Shown piece by piece: positions 19,088 through 31,091 of a DNA stretch of 57,904 nucleotides. The position numbers and the translations under genes are program-made. The notes below the pieces were generated by a model. That model made no database searches. It had not been told where the DNA came from and saw only the letters and a program-made list of their open reading frames with translations. Position 1 is the first letter of the stretch. The number at the start of each line of letters is the position of its first letter. The stretch comes from Marivita sp. XM-24bin2. Lineage in GTDB: Bacteria > Pseudomonadota > Alphaproteobacteria > Rhodobacterales > Rhodobacteraceae. Location of the stretch: contig QCWH01000001.1 of assembly GCA_003149565.1 (NCBI GenBank), forward strand, positions 1 to 57,904, in the 5' to 3' direction.

Positions 19088-19933
19088 ATGCGCGCCAGAC
19101 GATTCATCCAAGCAGATGTCTTCACTTCCATCCCGACCAAAGGAAATGGATTGGCCGTCGTTGTCGAAGCTGAAGATATTTCCGATGAGCAGATGTTGGC
19201 ATTTGCGGCGTGGACCAATCTGGCAGAAACTACCTTTCTTTTGCCGCCAACGGTACAAGGCGCGGATTATCGACTGCGTATCTTCACACCGTCGCGAGAA
19301 ATGCTGTTTGCCGGACATCCAACGCTCGGCAGCTGTGCGGCCTGGTTGCATTGCGGCGGCAAGCCCAGGTCGCCAGACAAGATATTTCAGGAATGCGCTA
19401 TCGGTCTTGTTGAAATCGATATGACGGGCGAAGTCCCGGCCTTTGTCGCCCCGGACACCAAGATTTCTGCCATGGATGATGCATACAGGGCCGATCTGTG
19501 CCAGCAACTCCTGCTTGATCCCGAAAAGGTCGTCCGGTCGGCCGTCCTTGAGAATGGACCCGTCTGGAACGTTTTGGAGCTTGCGACAGCGGAAGATGTT
19601 CTGGCAGTCGATGCCACTCGCGTCAGTTGGCCCGATTATATAGGCGTGAGCCTCATTGGCCCCCATGATGCCGGCGCGGAATGCGACTTCGAAGTACGCA
19701 ACATCTCACCATCAAGCGGGATGGTTGAGGATCCCATCACCGGATCGTTGAACGCGGCTCTGGCAAGATGGATGTGGAAGGAAGGACGGTTGATCAAAAG
19801 CCTCTTGATCGCGCAAGGCACAAAAATGGGCCGGGTCGGCCGGGTTTTTGTCGGGGCGCCTTCCTTGGGGTCTGATCGTGTGACGATCGGCGGTCATGCA
19901 CATGTGGTCATCGACGGCGAGGTTTTCCTCTGA
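19088..19933 (+). CDS. PhzF family isomerase/epimerase-like protein
   Basis: A 281-residue member of the PhzF superfamily, whose two diaminopimelate-epimerase-like halves form one active site. The catalytic glutamate is E47 in NLAETTFLL, and GHPTLGS (about residues 77-83) and GMVEDPITGSLNAAL (about 215-229) are the family signatures. Biochemistry is known for only a few members (phenazine synthesis, trans-3-hydroxy-L-proline-type chemistry), and no phenazine genes are nearby, so no substrate is assigned. It follows the methyltransferase by 16 bases and is separated from the ATP synthase operon by a 330-base gap. Confidence 0.88.
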   Translation: MRARRFIQADVFTSIPTKGNGLAVVVEAEDISDEQMLAFAAWTNLAETTFLLPPTVQGADYRLRIFTPSREMLFAGHPTLGSCAAWLHCGGKPRSPDKIFQECAIGLVEIDMTGEVPAFVAPDTKISAMDDAYRADLCQQLLLDPEKVVRSAVLENGPVWNVLELATAEDVLAVDATRVSWPDYIGVSLIGPHDAGAECDFEVRNISPSSGMVEDPITGSLNAALARWMWKEGRLIKSLLIAQGTKMGRVGRVFVGAPSLGSDRVTIGGHAHVVIDGEVFL

Positions 19934-20263
19934 GACACGGACAGGACCAAGGTCAGGCAGGCTGTTGCTTAAATTTTGGGCAAATGGGATTTCGCGGCGT
20001 TGCAGCGTTGAGGAATCGCTGCGAGCCCGCAAATATGACAGAAAAAATCACCCTTTAGCGCGCGCAATACGTCGCACTTTGCTCAACGCCTTAAAAATAA
20101 GACGTTTTAGCCATCACAGTAAAACACCATACCGTGTTGCGGGCTGAGGACGCCTCTGCTACATCCGCGCTGATTTCTATGCCATGTGGCATTTGCCAAA
20201 CTGAAAACGCCTCTGACCACCGGTTCTTCGGGGGATCGGAGGCAGAATAGCGGAAGGGTGGAC
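19934..20263. other. Upstream region of the F1 ATP synthase operon
   Basis: A 330-base gap with no supported gene. It must contain the promoter of atpHAGDC, but no convincing -35/-10 pair can be picked by eye. A/T-rich stretches lie at 20085-20110, and a short inverted repeat GTTTTA-N10-TAAAAC sits at 20104-20125. Shine-Dalgarno-like GGAGG (20238-20242) and GGAAGG (20252-20257) precede atpH. Confidence 0.5.
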
Positions 20264-20824
20264 GTGTCTGAATCAGCATCCATTTCCTCGGGCATCGCGC
20301 ATCGCTATGCCATGGCGGTCTTTGACCTTGCCAAAGAGGGTAAAGAGCTCGACAAGCTCGAAGCCAACCTCGACGACCTGTCGGCCTCTCTTGCCAGCAG
20401 CCCCGAGCTTACCGATCTGATCCATTCGCCGGTGTATTCCCGCGACGCGCAAGCCAAGGCGATTTCAGCTGTCGCTGCCAAGATGGACCTGTCCCAGATC
20501 ATGCAAAACGTGCTGGCTCTGATGGCATCCAAGCGCCGTCTTTTTGTGGTCCCGCAGATGATCAACCGCCTGCGAGAGCTGATTGCGGAAGAAAAGGGCG
20601 AGGTCACGGCTGATGTCGTTTCGGCGGTCGAGCTGAGCTCTGCGCAATCCAAAGAACTTGCCAAGACACTGAAGGCCAAGGTTGGCAAAGACGTTAAGAT
20701 TAATGCGACCGTTGATGAATCCCTCATCGGCGGTCTTGTCGTTAAAGTGGGCTCGAAGATGATCGATACGTCGATCCGCTCCAAGCTCAACTCCCTGCAA
20801 AATGCTATGAAAGAGGTCGGATAA
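20264..20824 (+). CDS. atpH: F1 ATP synthase subunit delta
   Basis: Delta subunit, 186 residues, links the F1 head to the peripheral stalk. The N-terminal six-helix domain begins [17 protein letters not shown], the family start, and the C-terminal signature [24 protein letters not shown] (split here as [12 protein letters not shown] then [10 protein letters not shown]) lies near 155-178. Start is the GTG at 20264, six bases after GGAAGG, giving [10 protein letters not shown]; a GTG six bases earlier is in frame but lies against that site. It is first of five genes atpH-A-G-D-C, the usual alphaproteobacterial F1 operon without the F0 genes. It abuts atpA directly (TAAATG). Confidence 0.96.
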   Translation: MSESASISSGIAHRYAMAVFDLAKEGKELDKLEANLDDLSASLASSPELTDLIHSPVYSRDAQAKAISAVAAKMDLSQIMQNVLALMASKRRLFVVPQMINRLRELIAEEKGEVTADVVSAVELSSAQSKELAKTLKAKVGKDVKINATVDESLIGGLVVKVGSKMIDTSIRSKLNSLQNAMKEVG

Positions 20825-22363
20825 ATGGGTATCCAAGCAGCCGAGATTTCTGCGATCCTGAAGGAGCAGATCAAGAACTTCGGGCAGGACGCCGAAGTCA
20901 CCGAGGTGGGCCGCGTCCTTTCCGTTGGTGACGGTATTGCGCGCGTTTACGGCCTCGATAACATTCAGGCCGGTGAAATGGTCGAATTCCCGGGCGGAAT
21001 TCGCGGCATGGCGCTGAACCTTGAGGCCGACAACGTCGGTATCGTTATTTTCGGTTCGGACCGTGACATTAAAGAAGGTGACACCGTCAAGCGCACCAAC
21101 GCCATCGTGGACGTTCCGGTGGGTGACGAACTTCTGGGTCGCGTTGTTGACGGCCTGGGTAACCCGATCGACGGCAAAGGCCCGATCAAAACCGCCAACC
21201 GCTCCATCGCGGACGTGAAGGCACCGGGCATCATCCCGCGTAAATCGGTTCACGAGCCGATGGCGACCGGCCTCAAGGCCGTTGACTCGATGATCCCGAT
21301 TGGCCGTGGCCAGCGCGAACTCATCATCGGTGACCGTCAGACCGGTAAGACTGCCGTTGCTCTGGACGCGGTCCTGAACCAGAAATCGTACAACGACGCT
21401 GCTGGCGACGATGAGAGCAAGAAGCTCTACTGCGTATATGTTGCGGTTGGCCAGAAGCGCTCCACTGTGGCACAGCTGGTGAAAAAGCTCGAAGAGAGCG
21501 GCGCGATCGAATATTCGATCGTTGTGGCTGCTACCGCATCCGACCCGGCGCCGATGCAGTTCCTTGCACCGTATGCGGCGACTTCGATGGCCGAACACTT
21601 CCGCGACAACGGCCGCCACGCGCTGATCATCTATGATGACTTGTCCAAGCAGGCCGTTGCTTATCGTCAGATGTCCCTGCTGCTCCGCCGTCCGCCGGGC
21701 CGCGAAGCGTATCCGGGTGACGTTTTCTACCTCCACTCGCGCCTGCTCGAGCGTTCGGCAAAGCTGAACGAAGAAAATGGCTCGGGTTCGCTGACGGCTC
21801 TGCCGATCATCGAAACGCAGGGTGGTGACGTTTCGGCGTTTATTCCGACAAACGTGATTTCGATCACCGACGGTCAGATCTTCCTTGAAACCGAACTCTT
21901 CTACCAAGGCATCCGCCCGGCCGTGAACACCGGTCTGTCGGTGTCTCGTGTGGGGTCGTCCGCTCAGACTAGCGCGATGTCCTCGGTTGCCGGTCCGGTG
22001 AAACTGTCTCTCGCTCAGTACCGCGAAATGGCGGCCTTCGCCCAGTTCGGTTCCGACCTCGACGCCTCGACCCAGCAGCTGCTGAACCGTGGTGCGCGTC
22101 TGACCGAGCTGATGAAGCAGCCGCAGTATTCGCCGCTGACCAACGCGGAAATCGTCTGCGTGATCTTCGCCGGTACGAACGGCTACCTCGACAAGATCCC
22201 GCTTGACCGCGTCAAGGATTTCGAAGCGGGCTTGCTCGGCCACATGCGCGGCAAGCGTCAGGACATTCTTGATTGGATCACCAACGAAGATCCGAAGATC
22301 AAGGGCGATGCTGCAGACAAGCTCAAGGCCGCGATCGACGAATACGCCGCCGACTTCTCGTAA
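20825..22363 (+). CDS. atpA: F1 ATP synthase subunit alpha
   Basis: Alpha subunit, 512 residues, the noncatalytic nucleotide-binding partner in the alpha3beta3 head on the cytoplasmic face of the inner membrane. The N-terminal beta barrel is about 1-95, the Walker [14 protein letters not shown] lies near 170, and the family signature [17 protein letters not shown] lies near 365-380, with the arginine finger in it. Length and sequence are typical. It begins immediately after the atpH stop, so translation is probably coupled, and is 12 bases before atpG. Codon use looks strongly biased, as expected for a highly expressed gene. Confidence 0.99.
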   Translation: MGIQAAEISAILKEQIKNFGQDAEVTEVGRVLSVGDGIARVYGLDNIQAGEMVEFPGGIRGMALNLEADNVGIVIFGSDRDIKEGDTVKRTNAIVDVPVGDELLGRVVDGLGNPIDGKGPIKTANRSIADVKAPGIIPRKSVHEPMATGLKAVDSMIPIGRGQRELIIGDRQTGKTAVALDAVLNQKSYNDAAGDDESKKLYCVYVAVGQKRSTVAQLVKKLEESGAIEYSIVVAATASDPAPMQFLAPYAATSMAEHFRDNGRHALIIYDDLSKQAVAYRQMSLLLRRPPGREAYPGDVFYLHSRLLERSAKLNEENGSGSLTALPIIETQGGDVSAFIPTNVISITDGQIFLETELFYQGIRPAVNTGLSVSRVGSSAQTSAMSSVAGPVKLSLAQYREMAAFAQFGSDLDASTQQLLNRGARLTELMKQPQYSPLTNAEIVCVIFAGTNGYLDKIPLDRVKDFEAGLLGHMRGKRQDILDWITNEDPKIKGDAADKLKAAIDEYAADFS

Positions 22364-22375
22364 GGAGACGAGGCA

Positions 22376-24698
<2,323 letters not shown>

Positions 24699-24714
24699 AA
24701 CGGGCGTTTATCTG

Positions 24715-24740
24715 TCCTCGCGACTATCTTCGCGGGGACA
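24715..24740 (+). other. Intercistronic hairpin between atpD and atpC
   Basis: GTCCTCGCG-N8-CGCGGGGAC, nine pairs including one G-U, with no T-tract after it. It therefore looks like an mRNA processing or stability element and not a terminator. It lies 16 bases after the atpD stop and 22 bases before the atpC start. Confidence 0.6.
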
Positions 24741-24761
24741 TCACCCTAAAGGAGATCACTC

Positions 24762-25196
24762 ATGGCAGAGACCATGCAATTCGATCTGGTCAGCCCCGAG
24801 CGGAGCCTGATGTCGGCGCAGGTCAAATCTGTGCAGATCCCGGGTGCGGACGGCGACATGACGGCAATGCCGAACCATGCGCCTCTGATCACAACACTGC
24901 GTCCCGGTATTCTGACTGTGGAAACCGAGAAGGGCACCGAAGAGTTCGTTGTGACCGGCGGTTTCGCCGAACTGGGCGACGGCCTGTCAGTGCTCGCTGA
25001 GCGTGCCCTTCCAAAAGGCGATGTTGATCAGGCGACCTACGAGGCGATGGTTGACGAAGCGCAGTCGACCTACAACCAGACCAAAGAGACGTTCAAGAAC
25101 GAGCCGGGTCCCGTAGACGATGCAGCCAAGCTGCTGTCCGATATGGTGGCGGTGGGCACGCACATTGGCCTGTCTCCGAAACAACCGTCACTTTAA
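24762..25196 (+). CDS. atpC: F1 ATP synthase subunit epsilon
   Basis: Epsilon subunit, 144 residues, a rotor protein that joins gamma to the c-ring and can inhibit ATP hydrolysis. The N-terminal beta sandwich shows [20 protein letters not shown] and the signature [22 protein letters not shown] (split: [14 protein letters not shown] then LITTLRPG), near 28-50. The C-terminal helical hairpin (about 85-144) is present but short and acidic, as in many alphaproteobacteria, where its inhibitory role is weak. AAAGGAGATC precedes the ATG at 24762. It is the last gene of the operon and is followed by an intrinsic terminator. Confidence 0.97.
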   Translation: MAETMQFDLVSPERSLMSAQVKSVQIPGADGDMTAMPNHAPLITTLRPGILTVETEKGTEEFVVTGGFAELGDGLSVLAERALPKGDVDQATYEAMVDEAQSTYNQTKETFKNEPGPVDDAAKLLSDMVAVGTHIGLSPKQPSL

Positions 25197-25218
25197 GCTG
25201 GCAGTTTTTCGAAAGAAT

Positions 25219-25246
25219 AGCCCCGCAGTTACGCGGGGCTTTTTTT
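25219..25246 (+). terminator. Rho-independent terminator of the atp operon
   Basis: AGCCCCGC-AGTTAC-GCGGGGCT followed by seven T residues, 22 bases after the atpC stop. Confidence 0.93.
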
Positions 25247-25301
25247 GTTTGGGGTGCCACCAGCGCTACGATAGAACCCTATGACCTCGAGAGATGTTGA
25301 C

Positions 25302-25652
25302 ATGCAAATCATCAATAGTTCGCGTATCGGGATTGCCCAAGGATCTGTCGATCTCTTTTCGGATTTCGAAGAAGGGGGCGATATGTGGACAGGTGAAGGC
25401 GCACGTATGCGGCGGCAGTGGATTGCTTTTGCAAAGCCTTATGCGACCACACCAATGGTCCATGTGTCACTGACGCTTTGGGATATGGACAGCGCGCACA
25501 ACGTACGCGCCGATCTCACCGCAGAGAATGTATCAGAAACCGGGTTTGAAACGGTCTTCCGCACATGGCTTGATACCCGCGTCGCGAGGGTTCGGATCTC
25601 CTGGTTGGCGATCGGAGCGGTTCATCACGAAGATGACTGGGATGTGTTGTGA
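25302..25652 (+). CDS. H-type lectin domain protein
   Basis: A 116-residue protein that is a single H-type lectin domain, the fold of discoidin and of Helix pomatia agglutinin. The block GSVDLFSDFEEGGDMWTG near residues 15-32, the strand VHVSLTLWDMDS near 56 and the end VRISWLAIGAVHHED near 95-109 follow the family pattern. No signal peptide is present, so it is probably cytosolic or leaves by an unknown route. The ATG at 25302 is preferred since GAGAG lies 8 bases upstream; an in-frame ATG at 25281 would add seven residues. These domains bind N-acetylgalactosamine-type sugars in animals; in bacteria the role is unknown. It is monocistronic between the atp terminator and prs. Confidence 0.75.
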   Translation: MQIINSSRIGIAQGSVDLFSDFEEGGDMWTGEGARMRRQWIAFAKPYATTPMVHVSLTLWDMDSAHNVRADLTAENVSETGFETVFRTWLDTRVARVRISWLAIGAVHHEDDWDVL

Positions 25653-25746
25653 TAGCCTAGGCAGCTTTGACGCAGAGGTTGAACCAGAAACACATTCCCG
25701 GTTCACTCCTGCGAAGACGTGATAACAGTCCTTACAAGACTTCGTT

Positions 25747-26757
25747 TCAGAGGATGCCTTCGTAAATTGGACCGAGCGTTTCTGTCTCGAAAAGCGACGA
25801 AACGGATGTACCGTTCCAGATATTGAGGATCGCCTGGGCGAACATTGGAGCCGTTGGAACGATGCGTATGTTCGGAGCGCTCGCCACCGCTTCGGTTGCT
25901 TGAATGGAGTCCGTGATCACCAGTGATTTCATGACCGACTTGGTGATCCGCTCCACTGCTGGCCCTGAAAGGACGCCGTGTGTGATGTAGGAATGCACCT
26001 CGGTTGCGCCATGTTGCATCAGCACTTCAGCAGCTTTGCACAGTGTTCCAGCCGTGTCACAGATGTCATCCACGATGATACACTTTTTGCCTGTCACGTC
26101 ACCGATGACAGTCATCTCGGCAACTTCGCCCGGCTTTTCACGGCGTTTGTCGACGATCGAGAGCGGTGCGTTGATCCGTTTTGCCAGTTCGCGCGCACGG
26201 GCCACGCCGCCGACGTCTGGAGAGACAATCATCACATCCTTGGTGTCGCCTTTGAACTGCTCCAAGATGTCGAGCGCAAAGATCGGCGACGCGTAAAGGT
26301 TGTCGACCGGAATATCGAAGAAACCCTGAATCTGCGCCGCGTGCAGGTCCATTGTCAGAACCCGCTCGATCCCCGCTTCAACGACCATGTTCGCCACCAG
26401 TTTCGCGCTGATCGGCGTGCGGGCCTTTGACCGGCGATCCTGACGTGCATAGCCGAAATAGGGAATAACGGCTGTGATGCGCGCAGCAGAGGAGCGGCGC
26501 AAAGCATCGGACATGATGAGAAGCTCCATCAAGTTGTCGTTGGCCGGGTTTGAGGTTGGCTGAATGATGAACATGTCCTCGCCGCGAACGTTCTCGTAGA
26601 CCTCGACAAAGATCTCTTGATCGTTGAAACGTTCGACCCGAGCATCGACCAGTCCAACGCTCATTCCACGGTACATCGTCATGCGTCGGGCAATCGCCTT
26701 GGCCAGAGGCATATTGCCATTGCCAGAGATCAGTTTGGGTTCATCAATGCTTGGCAT
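25747..26757 (-). CDS. prs: Ribose-phosphate pyrophosphokinase (PRPP synthetase)
   Basis: Makes 5-phosphoribosyl-1-pyrophosphate from ribose 5-phosphate and ATP, feeding purine, pyrimidine, histidine and tryptophan synthesis. The 336-residue protein shows the flexible catalytic loop after [20 protein letters not shown] (about residues 98-117), the metal-binding [18 protein letters not shown] near 140-157, and the PRPP-binding loop [13 protein letters not shown] near 228-240. It is about 20 residues longer than many class I enzymes, mostly through loop differences. The start is the ATG at 26757. It converges on the lectin gene and diverges from the DsbA-fold gene. Confidence 0.97.
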   Translation of the reverse strand: MPSIDEPKLISGNGNMPLAKAIARRMTMYRGMSVGLVDARVERFNDQEIFVEVYENVRGEDMFIIQPTSNPANDNLMELLIMSDALRRSSAARITAVIPYFGYARQDRRSKARTPISAKLVANMVVEAGIERVLTMDLHAAQIQGFFDIPVDNLYASPIFALDILEQFKGDTKDVMIVSPDVGGVARARELAKRINAPLSIVDKRREKPGEVAEMTVIGDVTGKKCIIVDDICDTAGTLCKAAEVLMQHGATEVHSYITHGVLSGPAVERITKSVMKSLVITDSIQATEAVASAPNIRIVPTAPMFAQAILNIWNGTSVSSLFETETLGPIYEGIL

Positions 26758-26862
26758 GGCAGCAGGCTCCGTAGACAGTCGTGTATGACAGATTCGTGAC
26801 GTTGCGCTCGCCTTAGCATGGGCCTACCGTCGCGCAAAGCAACAGACGCCCGGAGAGATGAT

Positions 26863-27462
26863 ATGGCCCACATTGATTACTTTTTTTCAACAACATCGCC
26901 ATATGCCTACCTAGCAGGCACCCGACTGGAAGAAGTTGCGGCCAAGCATGGCGCGTCCATCACCTACAAGCCCGTTGACACCTCAGGCCTTTTTGCGCGC
27001 ACCGGTGGCACGCCGCCAAATGAAAGACATGCGAGCCGGCTGGAAATGCGTGCACAGGAATTGACGCGCCAATCGAAAAAGCGCGGCTTGCCGATAACGC
27101 TTCAACCCGCCTTTTGGCCAACAAACCGTGCTCCGGCGGCTTATGCCATTATCGCTGCGCAGAACGCTGGCGGTGGCGATCTGGGTAAATTGACCCATAG
27201 CATACTTCGCGCTGTTTGGGCGGAGGACAAAGATATCGCGCAAGACGACGTGGTACGGTCCTGCCTGTCTGCTGCCGGGTTCGATCCGTCCCTCGCGGAT
27301 AGCGGGCTCTTGACCGGAGCGGAAACCTATGCCGCCAATTTGGAGGAAGCCGTGTCGCGCGGAGTCTTCGGTGTTCCATTCTACATTACGGATAACGACC
27401 AAAGGTTCTGGGGGCAGGATCGTATCGAGGATTTAGACCTGCATCTGGCAGGCAAACTCTGA
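26863..27462 (+). CDS. 2-hydroxychromene-2-carboxylate isomerase-like DsbA-family protein
   Basis: A 199-residue protein of the DsbA/kappa-class GST fold. The opening HIDYFFSTTSPYAYLAG (residues 3-19) is the isomerase form of the active site, with a serine in SPYAYL where disulfide enzymes have CxxC. The cis-proline loop is in RGVFGVPFYITDN near 170, followed by FWGQDRIEDL, the typical C-terminal signature. In naphthalene degraders such proteins act on 2-hydroxychromene-2-carboxylate with glutathione, but no aromatic pathway is nearby, so the true substrate is open. The ATG at 26863 follows GGAGAG. Its stop overlaps the start of the hydrolase gene (TGATG). Confidence 0.87.
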   Translation: MAHIDYFFSTTSPYAYLAGTRLEEVAAKHGASITYKPVDTSGLFARTGGTPPNERHASRLEMRAQELTRQSKKRGLPITLQPAFWPTNRAPAAYAIIAAQNAGGGDLGKLTHSILRAVWAEDKDIAQDDVVRSCLSAAGFDPSLADSGLLTGAETYAANLEEAVSRGVFGVPFYITDNDQRFWGQDRIEDLDLHLAGKL

Positions 27463-28265
27463 TGCTCGATAACGTCAGAGGCGGCTTCCCGGTTTACACG
27501 CGCAGTTTCGGTCACGGCTTACAATCGGGTCTACTTTTGCACTGTGCTCTGGCACATTCGAAGGTGTGGGCACCGCTTGCAACGCATTTGTCGGACGAAC
27601 TCACAATGATTGCCCCGGATATGCCGGGGCATGGGCGCAGCGCTGCCTGGGACCAAAGGTCTGACTTGCATGATCAGGTCACGGCAATTGCCTTGGATTG
27701 CTTGCGCGATGGCGGGCACGTCATCGGACACAGCTTCGGGGCGACGGTTGCGCTTCGTTTGGCGATTGAGGCGCCTGAAAGGGTGCATAGCCTCACGCTG
27801 ATCGAGCCCGTGCTCTTTGCGGCCGCGCGGGAAAGCGATGAGACCGTCTTTCAAAATTATCTTGACACATCGCGAGGGTTCGGCGCGGCTCTGGATCAGG
27901 AAGACTGGGCAAAAGCCGCCGCCGATTTTATCCGTGTTTGGGGCGATGGCCGTCCTTGGGGTGACCTGAGTGAGAAGGAACAAACACTGTTCTCTGCGCA
28001 AATGCCGTTCATCCGGGAAACCGAACCCTGTCTGGTCGACGATGCCAATGATTTGCTCTCCGGAGGTCGTCCCGAATCCATTCAATGCCCCACACAGTTG
28101 ATCCGCGGTGCTGAGAGCGAGCCGGTGATTGCCGCCATCCATGCAACGCTGGCGAGACGGATTCCACAGGCATCAGATGCCGTGGTGGCGGGGGCTGGAC
28201 ATATGGTTCCGATCACCCATCCAGAACAGGTCGCAGCCCTCGTTAAGCCTTTGATCATCGGCTAA
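27462..28265 (+). CDS. Alpha/beta hydrolase
   Basis: A 267-residue alpha/beta hydrolase with a complete-looking triad: nucleophile serine in the elbow GHSFGA (about residues 90-95), oxyanion segment LLHCALAHSKVW near 26, an acid near 220-225, and histidine in AGAGHMVPITHPEQV near 245. The MPGHGRS turn near 52-58 is typical of the family. It is translationally coupled to the DsbA-fold isomerase gene (TGATG), so the two may act on the same thioester or glutathione-linked compound; this is inference from overlap only. No signal peptide. Substrate unknown. Confidence 0.88.
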   Translation: MLDNVRGGFPVYTRSFGHGLQSGLLLHCALAHSKVWAPLATHLSDELTMIAPDMPGHGRSAAWDQRSDLHDQVTAIALDCLRDGGHVIGHSFGATVALRLAIEAPERVHSLTLIEPVLFAAARESDETVFQNYLDTSRGFGAALDQEDWAKAAADFIRVWGDGRPWGDLSEKEQTLFSAQMPFIRETEPCLVDDANDLLSGGRPESIQCPTQLIRGAESEPVIAAIHATLARRIPQASDAVVAGAGHMVPITHPEQVAALVKPLIIG

Positions 28266-28335
28266 CCCCTTGCAAGACGGGGATCGGTACGCCATCTACG
28301 CCCTGACGTAAGCACACTGGCGACAGGAGACGCAG

Positions 28336-29259
28336 ATGATCGAACTTGGACAAGGCCCATCCGCGGCAGAACTGGTCAAGGACGTGTCCCAAGATGCGTT
28401 CATGGCCGAAGTGGTCGACGGGAGCATGGAAACGCCGGTCATCGTTGATTTCTGGGCGCCGTGGTGCGGACCCTGTAAAACGCTCGGCCCAATGCTTGAA
28501 GCAGAAGTCACCGCCGCCCGCGGTGCGGTGAAAATGGCCAAGGTCAATGTAGACGAGGCGCAGGGGCTCGTGCAGGCATTGGCGCAGCAGGGGCTGCCGA
28601 TCCAGTCTATCCCAACCGTAGTGGCCTTTGTCAAAGGGCGGCCTGTGGACATGTTCCAAGGCGCGCAGCCGGGCTCCGAGATCAAGGCCTTTGTCGAGAG
28701 GGTCGTCAAAGCGGGTGGCGGGGATGCAAGCGGTGGATTGGACGATGCCGTTGAGGCGGCAGAGGAGATGCTTGAGACCGGTGCCGCTGTCGATGCCATG
28801 CAGACCTTTGCAGCTGTCCTCGAAGAAGACCCCCACCACGCTCGCGCCTATGCGGGTATGGTGCGTTGCGCTTTGGCAGCCGACGATCTGGAGCAGGCAG
28901 AGGCCATCTTGAACGGGGCGCCCGCCGAGATTTCAGACAAGCCGGAGCTGGAAGCGGTTCATGCTCAATTGGAACTGGCAAAGCAGGCCAGCAATTCTGG
29001 TCCGGTCGCGGAATTGCAAGCCGCTGTCGAAGCCGATCCCGACAATCACCAAGCCCGGTTTGATTTGGCACAAGCGCTTTATTCGAAGGGCGACGGCCAA
29101 GGGGCAGTCGATCATTTGCTGGAGCTTTTCCGCCGCGATCGCGAGTGGAATGACGGGGCTGCGAAGGCACAATTGATGACGATCTTCGACGCGCTGAAAC
29201 CAAACGACCCGGTTGCTCTGAACGGCCGTCGTCGTTTGAGTTCAATGATATTTGCCTGA
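28336..29259 (+). CDS. cnoX: Thioredoxin-TPR chaperone, CnoX (YbbN)-like
   Basis: A 307-residue fusion of an N-terminal thioredoxin domain (about 1-125) with tetratricopeptide repeats (about 135-307), the CnoX/YbbN layout. In Escherichia coli CnoX is a chlorine-activated holdase that works with GroEL and lacks thioredoxin activity; here the active-site pair is intact, WCGPCK with C44 and C47, as reported for Caulobacter CnoX, so it may act both as a reductase and as a holdase. The cis-proline SIPTVVAF near 95 is present. CAGGAGAC precedes the ATG. It is 27 bases ahead of the LON-domain gene and probably in one transcript with it and trm112. Confidence 0.88.
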   Translation: MIELGQGPSAAELVKDVSQDAFMAEVVDGSMETPVIVDFWAPWCGPCKTLGPMLEAEVTAARGAVKMAKVNVDEAQGLVQALAQQGLPIQSIPTVVAFVKGRPVDMFQGAQPGSEIKAFVERVVKAGGGDASGGLDDAVEAAEEMLETGAAVDAMQTFAAVLEEDPHHARAYAGMVRCALAADDLEQAEAILNGAPAEISDKPELEAVHAQLELAKQASNSGPVAELQAAVEADPDNHQARFDLAQALYSKGDGQGAVDHLLELFRRDREWNDGAAKAQLMTIFDALKPNDPVALNGRRRLSSMIFA

Positions 29260-29286
29260 TCGCAACGCCAGCCTACCTCTTGGGCT

Positions 29287-29931
29287 ATGACACGAGTTAG
29301 CGAATTGCCGGGGATGATCCCTGTGTTTCCACTGCCCGGGGCGCTCTTGCTGCCCCGCGCACGTCTTCCATTGCATCTATTCGAGCCGCGCTATCTGCAA
29401 ATGCTTGAAGATGCTATCAAAACGCCTGCGCGATTGATCGGTATGGTGCAACCGAACGTGCGTCCTAATGGCGATCAGGATGCGTTGCACCGCATCGGCT
29501 GTGCCGGGCGGGTCACGCAGTTTTCCGAAACCGAAGATGGCCGATACATGATCACCTTGTCCGGGATTTCGAGGTTCCGTCTTGGCAATGAGGTGGAAGG
29601 CTTCACACCCTATCGCCGCTTCGAGGTGGATTGGGAGGGCTTCGACCGGGATCAGGGCGGGCCGGAGCATGACCAAAGCTTTGATCGCGACAGTTTCCTT
29701 GGGTTGCTGGACCGCTACTTTGCAGCGCGCGACTTGTCTGCGGACTGGGACACATTGAAAGACGCGGATAATGAATTGTTGATCAATTCGCTCTCAATGC
29801 TGCTGGACTTCGAACCGGAGGAAAAGCAGGCACTCCTCGAAGCGCCGTCGCTGTCGACGCGCCGGGAAACACTGGTTACTCTGATCGAATATGCCCTGAG
29901 AGGCGGACAGTCAGAGGATATCCTGCAATGA
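29287..29931 (+). CDS. Stand-alone LON substrate-binding domain protein
   Basis: A 214-residue protein consisting of the LON N-terminal (PUA-like) domain alone, without AAA+ or protease parts. [29 protein letters not shown] (near residues 11-39) is the domain signature, given here in part: [24 protein letters not shown]. Acidic central insertion around residues 115-140. The function is not known; such proteins are frequently encoded beside cnoX-type genes in alphaproteobacteria, which suggests a protein quality-control link. The last bases overlap the following trm112 gene in an ATGA. Confidence 0.9.
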   Translation: MTRVSELPGMIPVFPLPGALLLPRARLPLHLFEPRYLQMLEDAIKTPARLIGMVQPNVRPNGDQDALHRIGCAGRVTQFSETEDGRYMITLSGISRFRLGNEVEGFTPYRRFEVDWEGFDRDQGGPEHDQSFDRDSFLGLLDRYFAARDLSADWDTLKDADNELLINSLSMLLDFEPEEKQALLEAPSLSTRRETLVTLIEYALRGGQSEDILQ

Positions 29932-30110
29932 CCGAAACACCCGGGTTCGACCGCAAAATGCTTGAGGCGCTGGTTTGCCCGCAAACTCAGGGAAGACTCG
30001 AGTACGACGCGTCGAAGCAGGAATTGATCAGCCACACGGCACATCTTGCCTATCCGATCCGCGACGGCATTCCGATCATGCTGATCGACGAAGCCCGTGA
30101 GGTCGACTAA
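29928..30110 (+). CDS. Trm112 family protein
   Basis: A 60-residue protein of the Trm112/YcaR type. The [18 protein letters not shown] opening (about residues 7-24) and the end [18 protein letters not shown] (about 40-57) are characteristic. In eukaryotes and archaea Trm112 activates several tRNA, rRNA and protein methyltransferases; bacterial short forms are common but little studied. Only one cysteine of the zinc set is present (CPQT), as in other bacterial members. It overlaps the LON-domain gene by 4 bases, so it is translated with it. Confidence 0.93.
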   Translation: MTETPGFDRKMLEALVCPQTQGRLEYDASKQELISHTAHLAYPIRDGIPIMLIDEAREVD

Positions 30111-30182
30111 CCCAACGAGCTGAATTGACAGGCTCTTTGCCCTGCGATACCTCGCCGGTCTTTCAAAGATGCGAGTGACACT

Positions 30183-31091
30183 ATGGGACGCAAACGCAAG
30201 GGTCGCGATATTTCCGGATGGCTGGTGGTGGACAAACCCGCGGGTCTGACATCGACCGCTGTGGTCAATAAAGTTCGCTGGGCGCTGGATGCAAAGAAGG
30301 CCGGCCACGCCGGGACGCTTGACCCCGATGCCACTGGTGTTCTGGCTGTGGCTCTCGGAGAAGCGACAAAGACGGTTCCTTACATCACAGATGCGCTCAA
30401 GGCGTACGAGTTTACCGTACGGTTCGGCCAGGCCACTCGTACGGATGATGCCGAAGGCGACGTGATCGCAACTTCAGAAAAGCGTCCCACGGACGAGGAG
30501 ATCAAGGAAGCCTTGCATCAATTTGTCGGGGACATCATGCAAGTGCCCCCGCAATTCTCTGCGGTTAAGATCGATGGAGAACGCGCCTACAAACGCGCCC
30601 GCGATGGAGAGGATATGGAAATCGCTGCGCGTCCGCTCTATGTCGACGAACTGACCGTTCTGGAGCGACCTGATACGGATCATGCCGTGTTGATGTTGGT
30701 CTGTGGCAAAGGTGGATATGTCCGCTCCATCGCGCGCGATCTGGGTGAAGCGTTGGGATGCCTCGGCCATGTGTTGAGCTTGCGTCGCATCTGGTCTGGT
30801 CCTTTTGACGCCGAAGATGGCTTGAGCCTGGAACAGATTGATCAACTGGCTCGCACACCGGAATTGGACTCTTATCTCAGGCCTCTTGAAGAAGGTCTTG
30901 CCGATTTGCCGGAATTGACTTGCACGCCCGAAGCGGCGGTAAAGCTGCGAAACGGCAACCCTGCGATGGTGATCGCGTCAGGGCTCGAATATGGTGATGA
31001 ATGCTGGGTGTCCTGTGACGGTAACCCAATTGCCGTCGGTCTGTACAAATCCGGTGAAGTGCACCCGTCGCGAGTGTTCGTCACGACATGA
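30183..31091 (+). CDS. truB: tRNA pseudouridine-55 synthase
   Basis: Makes pseudouridine 55 in the T-loop of nearly all tRNAs. The 302-residue protein has [20 protein letters not shown] (residues about 11-30), the catalytic aspartate in [19 protein letters not shown] (about 40-58), and [18 protein letters not shown] near 77. The C-terminal part beyond 230 is the short PUA-like extension. The DUF1643 gene overlaps its stop as ATGA, and rpsO and pnp follow, a piece of the common truB-rpsO-pnp order. A TTGACA hexamer at 30125-30130 upstream has no clear -10 partner. Confidence 0.97.
   Translation: MGRKRKGRDISGWLVVDKPAGLTSTAVVNKVRWALDAKKAGHAGTLDPDATGVLAVALGEATKTVPYITDALKAYEFTVRFGQATRTDDAEGDVIATSEKRPTDEEIKEALHQFVGDIMQVPPQFSAVKIDGERAYKRARDGEDMEIAARPLYVDELTVLERPDTDHAVLMLVCGKGGYVRSIARDLGEALGCLGHVLSLRRIWSGPFDAEDGLSLEQIDQLARTPELDSYLRPLEEGLADLPELTCTPEAAVKLRNGNPAMVIASGLEYGDECWVSCDGNPIAVGLYKSGEVHPSRVFVTT

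Noticed and set aside
30125-30153. TTGACA promoter before truB
   Set aside because: The -35 hexamer is perfect but no acceptable -10 lies 16-18 bases downstream.
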